Assembly: GCA_014529385.2 (NCBI GenBank)
Contig: CM043946.1
Location: forward strand, 34,178,558-34,242,557
Direction of reading: 5' to 3'
DNA length: 64,000 nt
Origin: Adiantum capillus-veneris
Taxonomy: Eukaryota > Streptophyta > Polypodiopsida > Polypodiales > Pteridaceae
A program made the position numbers and the translations under genes. Under the pieces are notes generated by a model. That model worked only from the letters and a program-made list of their open reading frames with translations, had not been told where the DNA came from and searched no databases. Below, piece after piece: positions 11,380-24,177 of this stretch. How positions within the stretch are numbered: position 1 is the stretch's first letter; every line of letters starts with the position of its first letter.

Positions 11380-13394
11380 TGTCGAGAAATTTGCGGTCTT
11401 GCCAGGAAAGCACCGGGCTTATGGCTGTGAGAGTTTGTGAGAGAACTAACCAAAAACTATATGAAGGAGTTAAACCATAGATGCCATGAAGACTAGGGTT
11501 TGGAAAGAAGTGCAATCAAAGAAGACTCACTCTTTCTCTCTTGCATTCACACACACAAAGAAAGAACGCAAAAGAGAATGTCAAAACAATACGAAGATGA
11601 AAACATCAAGGCTATGGTCATATCGTATCATGGGTAATATGAAAGGGTTAATGGATGAGTTAATGGCATTCAATCTTGGTTGACCAAATAGGCTAGGAAT
11701 TGTTCTTTGGAGTTGTAGTTTTGTGCTTACCATAATATATATATTTTGTCTAGTGATTGGGATTAATTGTGTGTACAAATCCTCTTGGTTCATAGCAAGA
11801 TAACTACGCTTACATCAAAAGAAAAATTATAGTCTATGAGAGGTAGTATGATGGGATCCGGTGATAGAAGTATTTCATTGAGCCTTTCAGGGCCGAAGAG
11901 AAACACTATACGTTGTTGAAAGTGTATTTTACGGCTAATCCATACGTTAATTCTAATAGATGGTACAGAGTGAAAGCGATAGAAATGATCATCATGTGGG
12001 TTATTAATCTAGGATAGTATGTGAGAAATGTAGATATGAGAGAAGTGAAGAGATGATAAGTTTCCCTCCTAAGCGCTATTCTTGCCCGTAGGCAATAAGG
12101 ATACTACGGAGAGAGATGTACCTGTAGCAAGAGAACCTAGAGAGGATGAATTACTAAGAATGAGAGAGATAGGTTTGGTTAAGGAGATGAGGTTAGATAC
12201 ATATATATATATATATATATATGTTGGATTAGAGATGAAAATGAAAACAACAAGAAATCAAGAAAACCTCAATGTAGAACACATCTTACTTGAAACCCTT
12301 CGGCACCATTATTGATGGGAGAGAGAAGAAGAGTGGATAATTCCACTTTGATTGATACACCAAGTGCAAGACCTTCTTTGATTAGAGTTGATCTTCCAAG
12401 GTTAGCTTGTTGCAAGAATGGCTAGTCTCCCTCTAGGAGAAAGTGTAGCCTTGGGCTTATGTTAATGGCTAAGTACAATTAGGCATTACTACTCATTCCC
12501 TCGAGAATTCCTCTCATCAATGGCTTGAATGCTTGAGTTCCTTCCAAGGAAGAAGAGGTCCCCTTTTATAGGTGAAGGGAACCCCCAAGGGTTTACACAA
12601 GAAGAGAGGAGCCAGTGTGAATAAGAATTGGAAAAGTTGGAAATGAGCTGTCCTTGCATGATGTGGGCAGACTAGGGTCCAGTATTTTGATCATATCTCC
12701 TCAACTGTGGCTCTAAATAAAAAAGTAAAAATATGAGAAAAAACTTCAGCTCATTAGCTACGATTTTCATTTTCAAATCGTTTTCCAATTCGGATTGGAA
12801 CCTTGTGTAAAAAATTAATCAAAATAGGGTCCATTTATGGCAGCAAAAGTCTTCATGTGGTCTCCTTATCCTAGACTTTCATTTAATTCCAAAGGACACC
12901 TCATGCCATATGAAAGCATGACATTGCTCCTTGACAATGTTTTGTAATCATGCTTGCAATAATGCATTAAAATAAGTGTATCTTTGAAATCATGCCACCT
13001 AGTGTCCCACTAGGATTTGATTCTCTCCTAGTAGCTATTTAAAAAGAAATATAAGAAAAGTATAAAAAATACATAGAATATATATATATTGGAGTTTACC
13101 CTAGATAGAGGATCTAGCTAGGGTGTGAGATGATAATGAAATAGTAGAAATAAAGAATCAATGCTTTTTGCCCCAAGTTAAAGAGGCGGAGCTATTGATG
13201 CTTTTCCCATAGTATTTTCTGATGGTAAAGTAAGGATAGGTTACCCTTGAAAAAATAATTGGATGAGATACAAAGCTTATTATTATACTTAAATATTCAT
13301 ATGTACACTATAGGAAATATAATTATGTATCTAAAAAAATACAAGATAGATCTTGTAGCATGCGTTCCCACTATGTACGTGTCACAGCATGACA
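11380..13394 (-). repeat. 3' LTR of element B (2015 bp)
   Basis: Direct repeat of 19500-21526. On the plus strand it runs from TGTCGAGAAATTTGCGG to CACAGCATGACA. Contains an AT microsatellite near 12199-12222 and a promoter motif on the minus strand at 12564-12570. Confidence 0.93.
12564..12570 (-). promoter_or_regulatory. TATA box of the left LTR of element B
   Basis: The minus strand reads CACCTATAAAAGGGGACC, a good RNA polymerase II TATA context in the element's own orientation. In this 3' LTR it would point transcription out toward 11380. Confidence 0.6.
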
Positions 13395-13410
13395 TCCACC
13401 CTCTCTAAAC
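13395..13410 (-). other. Polypurine tract of element B
   Basis: The minus strand reads TTTAGAGAGGGTGGA immediately before the LTR start TGTCATGC, the position expected for plus-strand priming. Confidence 0.75.
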
Positions 13411-13452
13411 CTGCACATCCTCCGGTATGTGCCACATTCTCTCTTTGTAAGA

Positions 13453-15246
13453 TTAGACCTCTTGTATATCTTCCTTGTCTTCTTCTTCACTGGATGATTC
13501 CAGAGCTTCATGTTCACTTTGATCTTCACCTGTGTTTTTCTCTTCTTCCTCATCCATATCTTCTAGATCATTGTCTCCTCTTCTCTTAAACATTTTAATC
13601 CTTTTTCCTGCAATGGGAATCTTTACTTCTGTACCATCTAGTTCAGACAAGTTGTAAGTAGCATTTTCATGCACATGCTTTACAACATACGGTCCAAACC
13701 ATCTTTTTGAGAACTTACGCATGACTGTGTGCTGGTTATCAAGGGTACTATCATACACTAAAACCCAGTCACCTTTGTCAATTGCTTTGCTCCTGAGTCG
13801 ATGTCGCTTATCAAAATAGTCCTTGTTTTTCCACCTTGCATGTTTGAGCCGTTCTTTTGCAACTTCAATGTCTCCAGGTCTTCTCTCTAGCTTCCTTATA
13901 CGCAGTGCAAGGAGATCTTCCCTACTAAGCCCCTCTTGCCAAGGTAGTACATTCCATGTGGGAATTGTATCCTCAATCGGCATCACTAGCTTTTGACCAT
14001 GCATTAGCTCCGCAGGCATGTAGCCAATTACTGAGCTATGTGTTGTACGATCAGCCCATAAAGCATATGGTAACAATTTTGGCCACTCACCAACTCTTCC
14101 TTCGCAAGCCTTGGCCAAAGCTTTGATGATAGGAGGATGCCCTCTTTCACTCTTTCCATTGCCTTCACGGTTGTAAGCTGTAGTAAGAGAAAGCTTGATC
14201 CCTAATCTAGAAAAGAACTCCCTTGCTTCTTCGGCATCTAGTTCACCTCGATCTGCAGTGATTTTTCCCACACAACCATAACGGCAAATCACCTCATCAA
14301 GAAGGAATTTGCACATAGCTTCTGTGGTCTTAGCTCTTAATGCTCTTCCTTCAACCTGGTTTGTTAGGTCCTCTCGTGCAAGAACCAAGTATCTCATCTG
14401 CCAGAGTCCTAAAGGCATCGTGACTAGATCCACAACCCATTTATAGTGCATGGCTAGTGGATATGTAGGGTGCAATCCATCACGATGTCGAACATTTGAA
14501 TACATTTGACAAGTTACACATGACTCTACAAACTGAGATACATCTTTATACATACCCTTCCACCAGTATTTTTCTTTCAACTTGGAGAAGGTTGCCCACA
14601 CACCCCTGTGTCCAGCCCATAGACTCTCATGAAACTCTTGCATGATCTTTACTTGAGTCTCTTTTTTACATATAACCCGTTGTGGTGTAGCACCCTTTTG
14701 TTTAGGATGCTTCAACAAGTAACCATCCCTTAAAAAGTACCCATATGCTTTCCTGCGTATCCTCTTGAATTCTTGTTCAGACCAATCATCCTGTTTTGTT
14801 AGAGTACTCAAGTACCTTCCAATAGAAATCCAATCACGTTCATAAAGATCTTTCAAGAACAATTCAAGTGAATTAGTCATGCAGACATTGTTACCTTTGA
14901 CATGAGAGATAGAATAGAATTTTGTGCCTACATCATCTCCCTCATCAATCATTTGTGACTCATCTTCATACCTTGCCCTTGATAGCATATCTGCCACTGT
15001 ATTGTCTTTACCTGCAATGTGCTTAAACTCGGGATTTAAGGACTTAATGTAGGCAATCCACCGCAACATAGCAATGTCTGGTGTTGAGCAGCTTGTAATC
15101 ATCCCAAGAAGTGGTAGACAATCTGTTTCTACAACCACACATGCACCAATTAGGTACTCTTTCCCACTTTTCAAGGCTGTAACCATACCCCATAACTCTC
15201 TCTTTATCTGTGGATAGTTTCTTTGGCGAGCACTTAGTACCTTTGC
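13453..15246 (-). pseudogene. RNase H and integrase of element B
   Basis: Open from 15246 to 13453 after a TGA at 15247-15249 (YVVRF*AKVLS, probably a former Gly codon). The start has RNase H-type sequence ending HIAGKDNTVADMLSRAR. Integrase follows, with an HHCC zinc-binding part (FHESLWAGHRG ... CVTCQ) and the DDE core (WVVDLVTM, ITADRGEL, NGKSERGH). The tail is acidic (about 13453-13560). No classical chromodomain is obvious, unlike element A. Integrase would join the cDNA ends to the chromosome. Its upstream partner is the broken reverse transcriptase at 15247-17003. Confidence 0.88.
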
Positions 15247-17003
15247 TCAAAATCTTACCACATACCTGTGTCCTTCTTTGTCATCTTGCCCTATTGCCCA
15301 TCCAATCCCTGTAGGACTGGTATCTACTGTCACAATCACTGGCCTTTGACACTCATAGTCTATCTTTCTCAAAGTCGTTGCTGACTGGAGTAACTCCTTT
15401 AGCTTTTTCATGGATTTTACATGTGCTTCTGTCCATTTAAACTTTTGATTCTTTCTAAGCAGCTGATAAAGAGGATCAGCTACATGTGCATAATGTGGGA
15501 TCCGAATAACATAGAAGACACATGCTCCCAGAAACCTTCTAACCTCAGTGATGCTAGTGCATGTTTCTTTCATTCTTTGGATGGCATCTACCTTTGATGG
15601 ACAAGGTTTCCTACCATATGGCCCGCACATGTGCCCCACAATGAGCACTTCTTTGACACCAAACATAGACTTTTTCTCTGACAATATAATATTCACTTCT
15701 TCCAACCATATGGCCTGCACATGTGCCCCACAATGAGCACTTCTTTGACACCAAACATAGACTTTTTCTCTGACAATGTAAGATTCACTTCTTCCAACCT
15801 AGACAAAATTTTATCACAATCATTTATGTGATTTACCACAAACCTGCGACATCCCTTGAGATCCAAAGCTTCATCTTTGTCACTTTCTTCACATCCTTTG
15901 ATAGGCAAATCATCAATGAAAGGCATTGTGATTTGAGGAATAAAGTCACGTAAGACCTTATTCATCCCATTCATCATATGTGCAACCGAGTTGGTTGCTC
16001 CCTGTGGCAAGGTACACATCCTTACCAAACCCAAAGGTGTCCTCATGGTTGTCAAGTCTCTGCTTTCGATTGCAAGCTGAAATTGATCATACCCTGAGTA
16101 GAGATCCCCCATTGAGTAGATTGCCCTCCCTGCAAACGCCTCTGCAAATTCATCCACAATTGGACCTATTCCTACATTTCTAATTGTCACCTTGTTCACT
16201 GGTTGCATATCTTGGATGAAGCGTAGAGAACCATTCTTCTTTGGAACTGTGAACCACCTGTTTGAGTATGGAGCACAAGAAGGCTCCAAGATTCCCATTT
16301 TGATTTTCTCATTCAGTAGCTCTACTAACTTTGGCAAATGAGCCTTTGGAACCGGAATAGGCCGCAGATTCCAAGGCACATGAGGTATTGTGAAAATTAC
16401 CATAGGAGCTACAATATAAGGATCAACACATCCTATCTCATGTGGCTCAAATGCAAAAGCCTTACCATGCTTTGAAAGCATTTCTTTGAAGCACTTTGTC
16501 TAGTCCTCTGTTAGAAACTCCTCGCAACCAATCTGCAACTCTTGAAAGCACTCCTTTGTGAAGGTATGCCCGATCTTTTTAGGATTCCGCAAACTTGGTT
16601 GTAAAGAAGCCTGTTCAATCTTTTCCTTGTTGTTGGGTGGTAAGGGTGAAGCTACTGGTTTCACCTTCTTTGCTACACTCTTGTATTTAGTTTCAACATG
16701 GACTTCTGGGCCAACTGTTTGGCTTTCTTTAAAGGCTTCTATTACTTGATACATTTCCATAGAGCAAACTTCCACAACTTCATTTTCAAGATGCAAACTA
16801 GACCTCATTATAGCATCAAGCTCACCCATAGTATCTACAAAAGAAACTTGTTCACACAAACCCAAAACATTTTCAGTAGGCTTTAACAACCCACTCTTTT
16901 TCATGCCTATTTGTACATTATGCACATATTGCCTCTCATATCTCTTCAAATCTTCAAGTTTTGTAAAACATACTGATCCATTCCTTGTTACCAAGGAGCT
17001 CAT
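15247..17003 (-). pseudogene. Reverse transcriptase of element B, broken by a 92-bp tandem duplication
   Basis: Reads from 17003 with a TAG at 16500 and continues in the same frame through the catalytic domain: FTVPKKNGSLRFIQD, SMGDLYSGYDQF, LPQGATNS and the active-site box PFIDDLPIKG (F-I-D-D). At 15614-15797 a 92-bp segment is present twice in tandem. As 92 is not a multiple of three, the frame is lost and resumes at 15720 in another frame with LSEKKSMFGVKEVLIVGHMC repeated. The thumb region and the start of RNase H follow (VTVDTSPTGIGW). Another frame change separates it from gag-protease at about 17004-17071. Confidence 0.88.
15614..15797. repeat. 92-bp tandem duplication inside pol of element B
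   Basis: Unit 1 is 15614-15705 and unit 2 is 15706-15797. Both begin CCATATGGCC and end CACTTCTTCCAA. I see about three differences between units. It shifts the pol frame. Confidence 0.92.
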
Positions 17004-17071
17004 TGAGAAAGTTTCACCTATTTTAGGATCAAGCGAGACCCTTTTTCTTTCTGTACCACTACAATCCCGCT

Positions 17072-19446
17072 TTACAATGGTACTTGGCCAAAACCCATCA
17101 TTTCTCTATGATCATGAAACTCTTTGCTTACCTTTGGTAGAGGATGTTCTCTGAGGTTGTCACGATTTCTTTCATGGTTTACACAGACTGTGAGAAATTG
17201 GACAGGTCGTTTACCATCTTTGCTACGTATTCTAGCATATGATGAACCATCGTCCATTACCTTTGTTTCCATTCGAACTCCCACAATGTAGGGTTGTCCA
17301 AGGATGAGATGATATGAAGATGTATCCTGTACAAAGAAGTTTTGGTCAATCTTTACATCACCTATTGTTACCTTCACACCTGGACATGCTGCATACAATT
17401 CACCGGATGAATTGTTTGCCACTTTTACCATCCAGCCATGATCTGTGTCCATCAGCCATTTGCACTTGCTGTAGAGACTCTTTGACATTATGTTTATTTC
17501 TGAACCATGGTCAATCAAGGCAACAAATGGCTCTTCAAGATCACCTACCTTGACCAAAGTTTCTGTAGTAGCCCTTGCCCAATGACTTCGTGAATAGTAA
17601 CTCCTAGGAATATCTTCAACTTCTTCATCATCATTTGAGAAATACACTTGCTTCACTCTCCCACTAGATTGGTAGCATCCTACCACAGCTCCACCATTCT
17701 CCTTATTTTGCAGTTGCATCCCTGGTGGCTTCGAGGTTTCCCCTTCAACCTGTGGACGAGAAACTTCAGCAAGGGTTTGCCTCTTCCTCTTGATGATGTC
17801 AATGATCTCCTCGTGGAATTCACGCTTTGCAATGCCAAGAACTTCTCCTAGAGTGAACTCAATCTTGCTATTCAAGATCCTTTCCTCCAAGACTTTCTTT
17901 AAATCTGTAGCAACCTCAATATCAGATTGTAGTTTATAAGTTGGGCCTTTTGTCTTACCTTTCGTTGGCTCTTTCTCCTTTCCTGTTGTAGACTCCTCCA
18001 TGAGTACTTCAGGTGGAGATGCTCCTTGTGTTGAGGGTGTTTGAGAAGGCATTGAGTCGCTTCTTCCCCCACTTCTAGAAGCTCTTTTTGATGGTCCTTC
18101 ATCAGCATTCTCACGTCTGCGCTTCTCTTCTACAATTGCCTCATTTTGTTGGCATTTTGTAATGTAGGCATGCACTGAAAATGAGTCCACTGGATCATTC
18201 CATCCTATTTCTAGACGTATGCAATCACCTGCTTCATGTAGAATCTCTTTTGTAAGCTTTTTCTTTTTAGCTAATTGCATGACATTTGGCCAAATTTGAC
18301 CATGATGGTCACTCATCTCTTCATCACAAAAATGCTCAATTTTTACTCCATAAGTAGCTGCCTCAACTAAAGAGGTGGCATGCTTAGTTGCCATATCTTC
18401 AACTAAGGTTTGCATTCGCCCCTTCCCAAAGTTAGTTCTCAAGGGTAGACCTGTCTCTCTTAAGTGGATTTTACCATCCTTAAAAAAGACAACATCTTTT
18501 GACAAAGCATCACTAAAATCATCACAATCCCTTCTTACATGGTCTGTACTATCACACCAAATACATCTATTAACAAACCCTTCTTTGGGCTGTTGTCTTT
18601 GCCTAGGAAGTGGCCCTGATGGTTGGCCTTTTTCTTCAAGCTTTGCAAGCTTCACCTTCAAGTCACGCATTCCCTTCACAAGCTCATCTAGCATGGACTC
18701 ATCAAACTTAGGAGCGATAAAAGTAGGCTTTACCATTTTGTCAGGAGTTGAGGTGGAAGGACTTGTAGTGTTTAGTACCATCTTGTCCCTTCTTCTTTGT
18801 CGTTTGGCAAGCAGTGAGACAGCACCTTCAACCTCATTCCAGCCGGTCTTTAGTCCTTGCTCAGCATCTTTATCTTCAAGAAGAAGCTCCAAATTTTCTT
18901 GAAACTCTTTACCTGCAGCTTGTAAGAAAAGATCTGTCTTCTCTGCATCTAGTGTGGCCCTTTCTGTCCTAGTGAGTTGTGCATAGCGCCGCTCAAATTC
19001 CCTAAGTAGCTCTGTTATTGATAGTCCTTGCTTTGGCTTGACTACCCATTCTAAGAATGTCCTTTTGGTCCCTCTCTCCGAGTCCTCCATGAAATATTCC
19101 TCCTTTAAAGCTACTTTGAGTTCTTCCCAATTTCTCCCATGCCCATCTTTAATTGCCCTAACATGCTCCCTAATTTTTGGAGCAACAACTAGCTCAAAGC
19201 TTTGAATCATCTCACCTTTTGACACGCGATGCAGCTCCATCTCCTTCACATAATCGCGTAAGTACTTGGTTACATCTTTGCCATTGAACTGATCCATTCT
19301 GTTGACGACCGCTTGATGGCTTTCGTTGCTGAAATCTCCCTTCTTTCAGTAGCATGTTGTTGTTGCATGAACATTGCAAATGCTTGAAACATTTGCATTG
19401 TTGCTGGGTCAAAATGCATACCCTGTTGCTCAACATGATCACCCAT
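17072..19446 (-). pseudogene. Gag and protease of element B
   Basis: The likely start is the ATG at 19446 (MGDHVEQQGMHF). A frame change near 19290-19320 leads into the long open frame from 19297 (MDQFNGKDVTKYL). That frame contains a helical capsid-like region, then a CCHC knuckle CIWCDSTDHVRRDC (about residues 240-260), a charged linker, and an aspartic protease around ALIDHGSEINIM, where D-H-G replaces D-S/T-G, followed by YHLILGQPYI. Gag packages RNA and the protease cuts the polyprotein. Whether D-H-G is normal for this family I cannot check here. Confidence 0.85.
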
Positions 19447-19480
19447 GGTTACCCACAAAATCTCACCCTAGTAGTTTCAC

Positions 19481-19493
19481 ATCGGGTTCACCA
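19481..19493 (-). other. Primer-binding site of element B
   Basis: The minus strand reads TGGTGAACCCGATGTGA six to seven bases inside the 5' LTR, starting with the TGG that pairs with a tRNA CCA end. I did not assign the tRNA. Confidence 0.65.
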
Positions 19494-19499
19494 AAAATA

Positions 19500-20316
19500 T
19501 GTCGAGAAATTTGCGGTCTTGCCAGGAAAGCATCGGGCTTATGGCTGTGAGAGTTTGTGAGAGAACTAACCAAAAACTATATGAAGGAGTTAAACCATAG
19601 ATGCCATGAAGACTAGGGTTTGGAAAGAAGTGCAATCAAAGAAGACTCACTCTTTCTCTCTTGCATTCACACACACAAAGAAAGAACACAAAAAAGAATG
19701 TCAAAACAATACGAAGATGAAAACATCAAGGCTATGGTCATATCGTATCATGGGTAATATGAAAGGTTTAATGGATGAGTTAATGGCATTCAATCTTGGT
19801 TGACCAAATACGCTATGAATTGTTCTTTGGAATTGTAGTTTTGTGCTTACCATAATATATATATTTTGTCTAGTGATTGGGATTAATTGTGTGTACAAAT
19901 CCTCTTGGTTCATAGCAAGATAACTACGCTTACATCAAAAGAAAAATTATAGTCTATGAGAGGTAGTATGATGGGATCCGGTGATAGAAGTATTTCATTG
20001 AGCCTTTCAGGGCCGAAGAGAAACACTATACGTTGTTGAAAGTGTATTTTACGGCTAATCCATACGTTAAATCTAATAGATCGTACAGAGTGAAAGCGAT
20101 AGAAATGATCATCATGTGGGTTATTCATCTAGGATAGTATGTGAGAAATGTAGATATGAGAGAAGTGAAGAGATGATAAGTTTCCCTCCCAAGCCCTATT
20201 CTTGCCCGTAGGCAATAAGGATACTGCGGGGAGAGATGTACCTGTAGCAAGAGAACCTAGAGAGGATGAATTACTAAGAATGAGAGAGATAGGTTTGGTT
20301 AAGGAGATGAGATTAG

Positions 20317-20358
<42 letters not shown>

Positions 20359-21526
20359 GATTAGAGATGAAAATGAAAACAACAAGAAATCAAGAAAACA
20401 TCAATGTAGAACACATCTTACTTGAAACCCTTCGGCACCATTATTGATGGGAGAGAGAAGAAGAGTGGATAATTCCACTTTGATTGATACACCAAGTGCA
20501 AGACCTTCTTTGATTAGAGTTGATCTTCCAAGGTTAGCTTGTTGCAAGAATGGCTAGTCTCCCTCTAGGAGAAAGTGTAGCCTTGGGCTTATGTTAATGG
20601 CTAAGTACAATTAGGCATTACTACTCACTCCCTCGAGAATTCCTCTCATCAATGGCTTGAATGCGTGAGTTCCTTCCAAGGAAGAAGAGGTCCCCTTTTA
20701 TAGGTGAAGGGAACCCCCAAGGGTTTACACAAGAAGAGAGGAGCCAGTGTGAATAAGAATTGGAAAAGTTGGAAATGAGCTGTCCCTGCATGATGAGGGC
20801 AGACTGGGGTCCAGTATTTTGATTATATCTCCTCAACCGTGGATCCAAATAAAAAAGTAAAAATATGGGCAAAAACGTCAGCTCATTAGCTACGATTTGC
20901 ATTTTAAAATCATTTTCCAATTCGGATTGGAACCTTGTGTAAAAAATTCATGAAAATAGGGTCCATTTATGGCAGCAAAAGTCTTCATGTGGTCTCCTTA
21001 GCTTAGACTTTCATTTAATTCCAAAGGACACCTCATGACATATGAAAGCATGACAATGCTCCTTGAAAAAGTTTTGTAATCATGCTTGCAATAATGCATT
21101 AAAATAAGTGTATCTTTGAAATCATGCCACCTAGTGTCCCACTAGGATTTGATTCTCTCCTAATAGCTATTTAAAAAGAAATATAAGAAAAGTATAAAAA
21201 ATACATAGAATATATATATATTGGAGTTTACCCTAGATAGAGGATCTAGCTAGGGTGTGAGATGATAATGAAATAGTAGAAATAAAGAATCCATGCTTTT
21301 TGCCCCAAGTTAAAGAGGCGGAGCTATTGATGCTTTTCCCATAGTATTTTCTGATGGTAAAGTAAGGAGAGGTTACCGTTGAAAAAATAATAGGATGAGA
21401 TAGAAGGCTTATTATTATACTTAAATATGCATATGTACACTATAGGAAATATAATTATGTATCTAAAAAAATACAAGATAGATCTTGTAGCATGCGTTCC
21501 CACTTTGTACGTGTCACAGCACGACG
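19500..21526 (-). repeat. 5' LTR of element B (2027 bp)
   Basis: Second copy of the 11380-13394 repeat, with a longer AT run near 20319-20354. Its terminal bases CACGACG differ from CATGACA in the other LTR, so the outer terminus has mutated. Confidence 0.93.
20696..20702 (-). promoter_or_regulatory. TATA box of the right (5') LTR of element B
   Basis: The minus strand reads CACCTATAAAAGGGGACC, identical to the left LTR copy. It is placed so that transcripts would run leftward through gag and pol. Confidence 0.65.
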
Positions 21527-22639
21527 ATGGGTAGGCTCCATGAATTGAGCTCTACACATCTATACCTCAAGTTCCACTTGGATCACTTGTCCCTAGCTTC
21601 CGTGTCCGGCAAGAATCTGCAAACCACTAAAACTTCAACCTTCAATAACTTAGGCTTCGTAGCTTGGTTCAATGAACCGTCTGGACCTACTGTTTCAGCA
21701 CTTCAAGCTCTTCATTCCTGGACCCAAAGGCTGCACTTTGCATCTCCTTCACCTGCTACCCCAATTAGCCCCTTATGGAGCCTTTCTTGGCCTATAAGCC
21801 GCATCATGCATACACTTTCGCTGCCACCTGCCATCCCATGATCTTCCTAGCTGCTTCAGTCCTTTGCCATGCCTCTGCTTGCCTGCATATATCTGCACAT
21901 GCCACCTTCTAGAGTCGACACACTTTAGCTGCACCATCATTGCCCACCCCCCTGTTGAGCAATTATGCTCAACCACAAAAGAGATTTATTCCATTATAAA
22001 CTGCAAAACCTGGCACACACTATGAGAAAAATAAAACACCATATGTACACTGTTTTATTGCACTCCATTGCCAAACCTTCAAGTGGGTTGCTCCACCCCC
22101 TGCATCACATAGCTTCCACCTGGATCAAACACCTGGCTCTGTTTACTTTCATCCATCTGCAGCAATCTCCAATAGTGCCCTACCCAAGCACCTAGACCAC
22201 CATGTGTGTAGGCTACCCATAGCCTACCTTCTGCACTCCATGCACTCGTTTGCAACCTATCTACTCCATACCAAGCAGCACCGAGCATATCATCATCAAC
22301 AAAACATGTGCCTGATGCCAAGCCACAACACATGTCTGACCCTCCCTCCTAACCAAATAAAGTGGAGGCCTTGAGCGTATACCCCTGTACCTGCTGAACT
22401 AGCCTCCATAGAGCTGTATCTACCATCTTTTTCATCATCCATAATTCACATACCTTCACTGGAAGCAAAGCCACTGCTTGAGATTCTCCTTTCTCCACCA
22501 TTGGACATGTCTGCTGCATCGGAATCTCCTCCGTCTTTGGCATCAAAACCGCCTCTTTGGCCACACCCTCAATTCCAGCATCACCGAGCCCTTCCTCGTT
22601 AACTGACCCTTCAAGGGTCAAGGAAGATGAATTGGAGAC
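21527..22639. other. Unidentified repeat-like DNA, right half of target of element B
   Basis: Continuation of the sequence interrupted at 11379. One 90-codon frame exists on the minus strand at 22349-22621, but it matches nothing I recognise and is not called. The join to element C pol lies near 22620-22650. Confidence 0.4.
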
Positions 22640-23330
22640 GATCTTTCTAGGGGATCGAGCGGAGTCTCAACCATTCATATTAAGAAACATCTAGGGAAAA
22701 GTTTTCAAGGAGACTTGATTAATTCATTGACAAAATTTAAGGATGTTTTTGCATGGGTGTATGATGATATGAAAGCATTGGATCCAAAGTTTTATCAGCA
22801 TACGATCAATCTAAAACCAGATGCGATGGCAGTGAAGCAGCATTCAAATAGGATGAATCCGAATGTAGCAAAGCAAGTTAAGGTGGAAATTGATCGTCTC
22901 TTGCAGGTGGGTTTAATTATCCCTATTGAGAATCACGAATGGATTTCTCCCACTGTGGTGGTACCAAAGAAAAACAAGCAAATTTTCATTTGTGTGGATT
23001 AACAGAAGCTGAATGCAGCTATTTTTCCGGATCCTTTTCCTCTTCCATTTATCGATTCCATTTTGGATGATGTGGCAGGGCACGAGATGTATACTTTTCT
23101 GGATGGGTTCAGTGGATATAACCAAATTCGAATGGCATTGGGTGATCAACCTAAAACAAATTTTATTATAGCATGGGGCATTTTTGCATACACAGGGATG
23201 TGGTTCAGATTAAGGAATGCGCCCTCAACTTTTCAAAGAGATATGTTTCAAATTTTTGGTCCCTATTTGACGGACTTTGTGCGAGTTTTTCTGGATGGTG
23301 GACTAGTACGCCATGCATACATAGAAAAAA
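22640..23330 (+). pseudogene. Reverse-transcriptase fragment of gypsy element C
   Basis: A nearly continuous frame with one TAA at 23000-23002. It contains FKDVFAWVYDDM, PTVVVPKKNKQIFICVD, FLDGFSGYNQIRMA, RNAPSTFQRDM and ends at RVFLDG, where the catalytic YLDD box would lie. All downstream RNase H and integrase is missing. Same strand as the Gag remnant at 8942-9789, so it is probably the same element. Dead fragment. Confidence 0.85.
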
Positions 23331-24177
23331 ACAGTATAATAAGACTGTGGCTTCAATGACAATCTCAACCATGTGAGCCGTTGGTATACGTGTCATACAT
23401 GATTACTTTGGCATGGACACATCATAGGGCATCATTGCATAAACTGTGAAGTCATTCGATAATACCTTGGTACATAAGAGAAGCCGTGCTTCACTTGAAG
23501 ATAGGTAAAGCACTTTTCTTTGTACAGTGGCTTCTTATGGAGTCTGCCCAAGCACACTGCTTTGCACAACAAAGATATCTGGTCCAAAAGGAAAAGTAAA
23601 ACATGGACAAAAACAAACATAACTTGAAATTGACTAACCTTGTTGCCCACTTGTGTGCAGGTTGCTGGTAGGGTGATCGAATCCGGCTCATAGCCATATA
23701 TCGTATGTCTTAGAGTGAAGCCTTGCTTCCTAGAAATCTATCAGTAAGAAGAGACAAAATTGAGTCTGAACGCTCATAGCAAACTGATACGCTTGTTGAC
23801 ACACATGTGTCCAAGTAGAGAAGAATCTACCTTGTAAAAATTCTTAATAGAATCGGCCTTGCCAAATCATGCAACATATTGAGAAGCATGAGATTGCCCA
23901 ATATCTTTGGAAGTACTCCTGCCGAGTTGCCTTGCACACTGTTTGAATTGTGTGTCCGTGGCCAACTCTCATTGTTGGCCTTGCAATTCCCATGGCTTAC
24001 ATAGAAAAGCATCATACCTCATGATGTTCTGTCTGCACAATGCCTTGCATATCATCGTGGGTTGGATTCTTTTACCAGATCTTGAAAAACAAATGACTCC
24101 CCGTATACGTCTTACATGATCTTTGATCCTGGAATTGCTAAAACTTGTGGATGTTGAAACATGCCGAAGCACTGAAA
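23331..24177. other. No gene identified
   Basis: Follows the break in element C pol. A minus-strand stretch near 23880-23920 reads GVLPKILGNLMLLNML, reminiscent of one leucine-rich repeat, but one repeat is not enough for a call. Otherwise unassigned. Confidence 0.35.

Larger units (their letters stand above)
11380..21526 (-). mobile_element. Ty3/gypsy retrotransposon, element B (nested, complete length)
   Basis: Direct LTRs of 2015 and 2027 bp flank a minus-strand gag-pol. The primer site is at 19481-19493 and the polypurine tract at 13395-13410. I count roughly 50 substitutions between LTRs (about 2.5%) plus a length change in an AT microsatellite, so it is clearly older than element A. 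Flanks show a near-match target duplication, GACGG (11375-11379) versus GACGA (21523-21527), overlapping the LTR end by a few bases. Pol carries nonsense codons and frame changes, including a 92-bp tandem duplication. Confidence 0.93.

Noticed and set aside
22349-22621. 90-residue minus-strand protein (MTLEGSVNEEGLGDAG)
   Set aside because: No recognisable domain. It lies at the edge of element C pol within repeat-like DNA and is probably a chance frame.
23827-24015. Leucine-rich-repeat receptor fragment on the minus strand
   Set aside because: Only one repeat-like stretch (GVLPKILGNL) and no kinase or further repeats. Too short to support.
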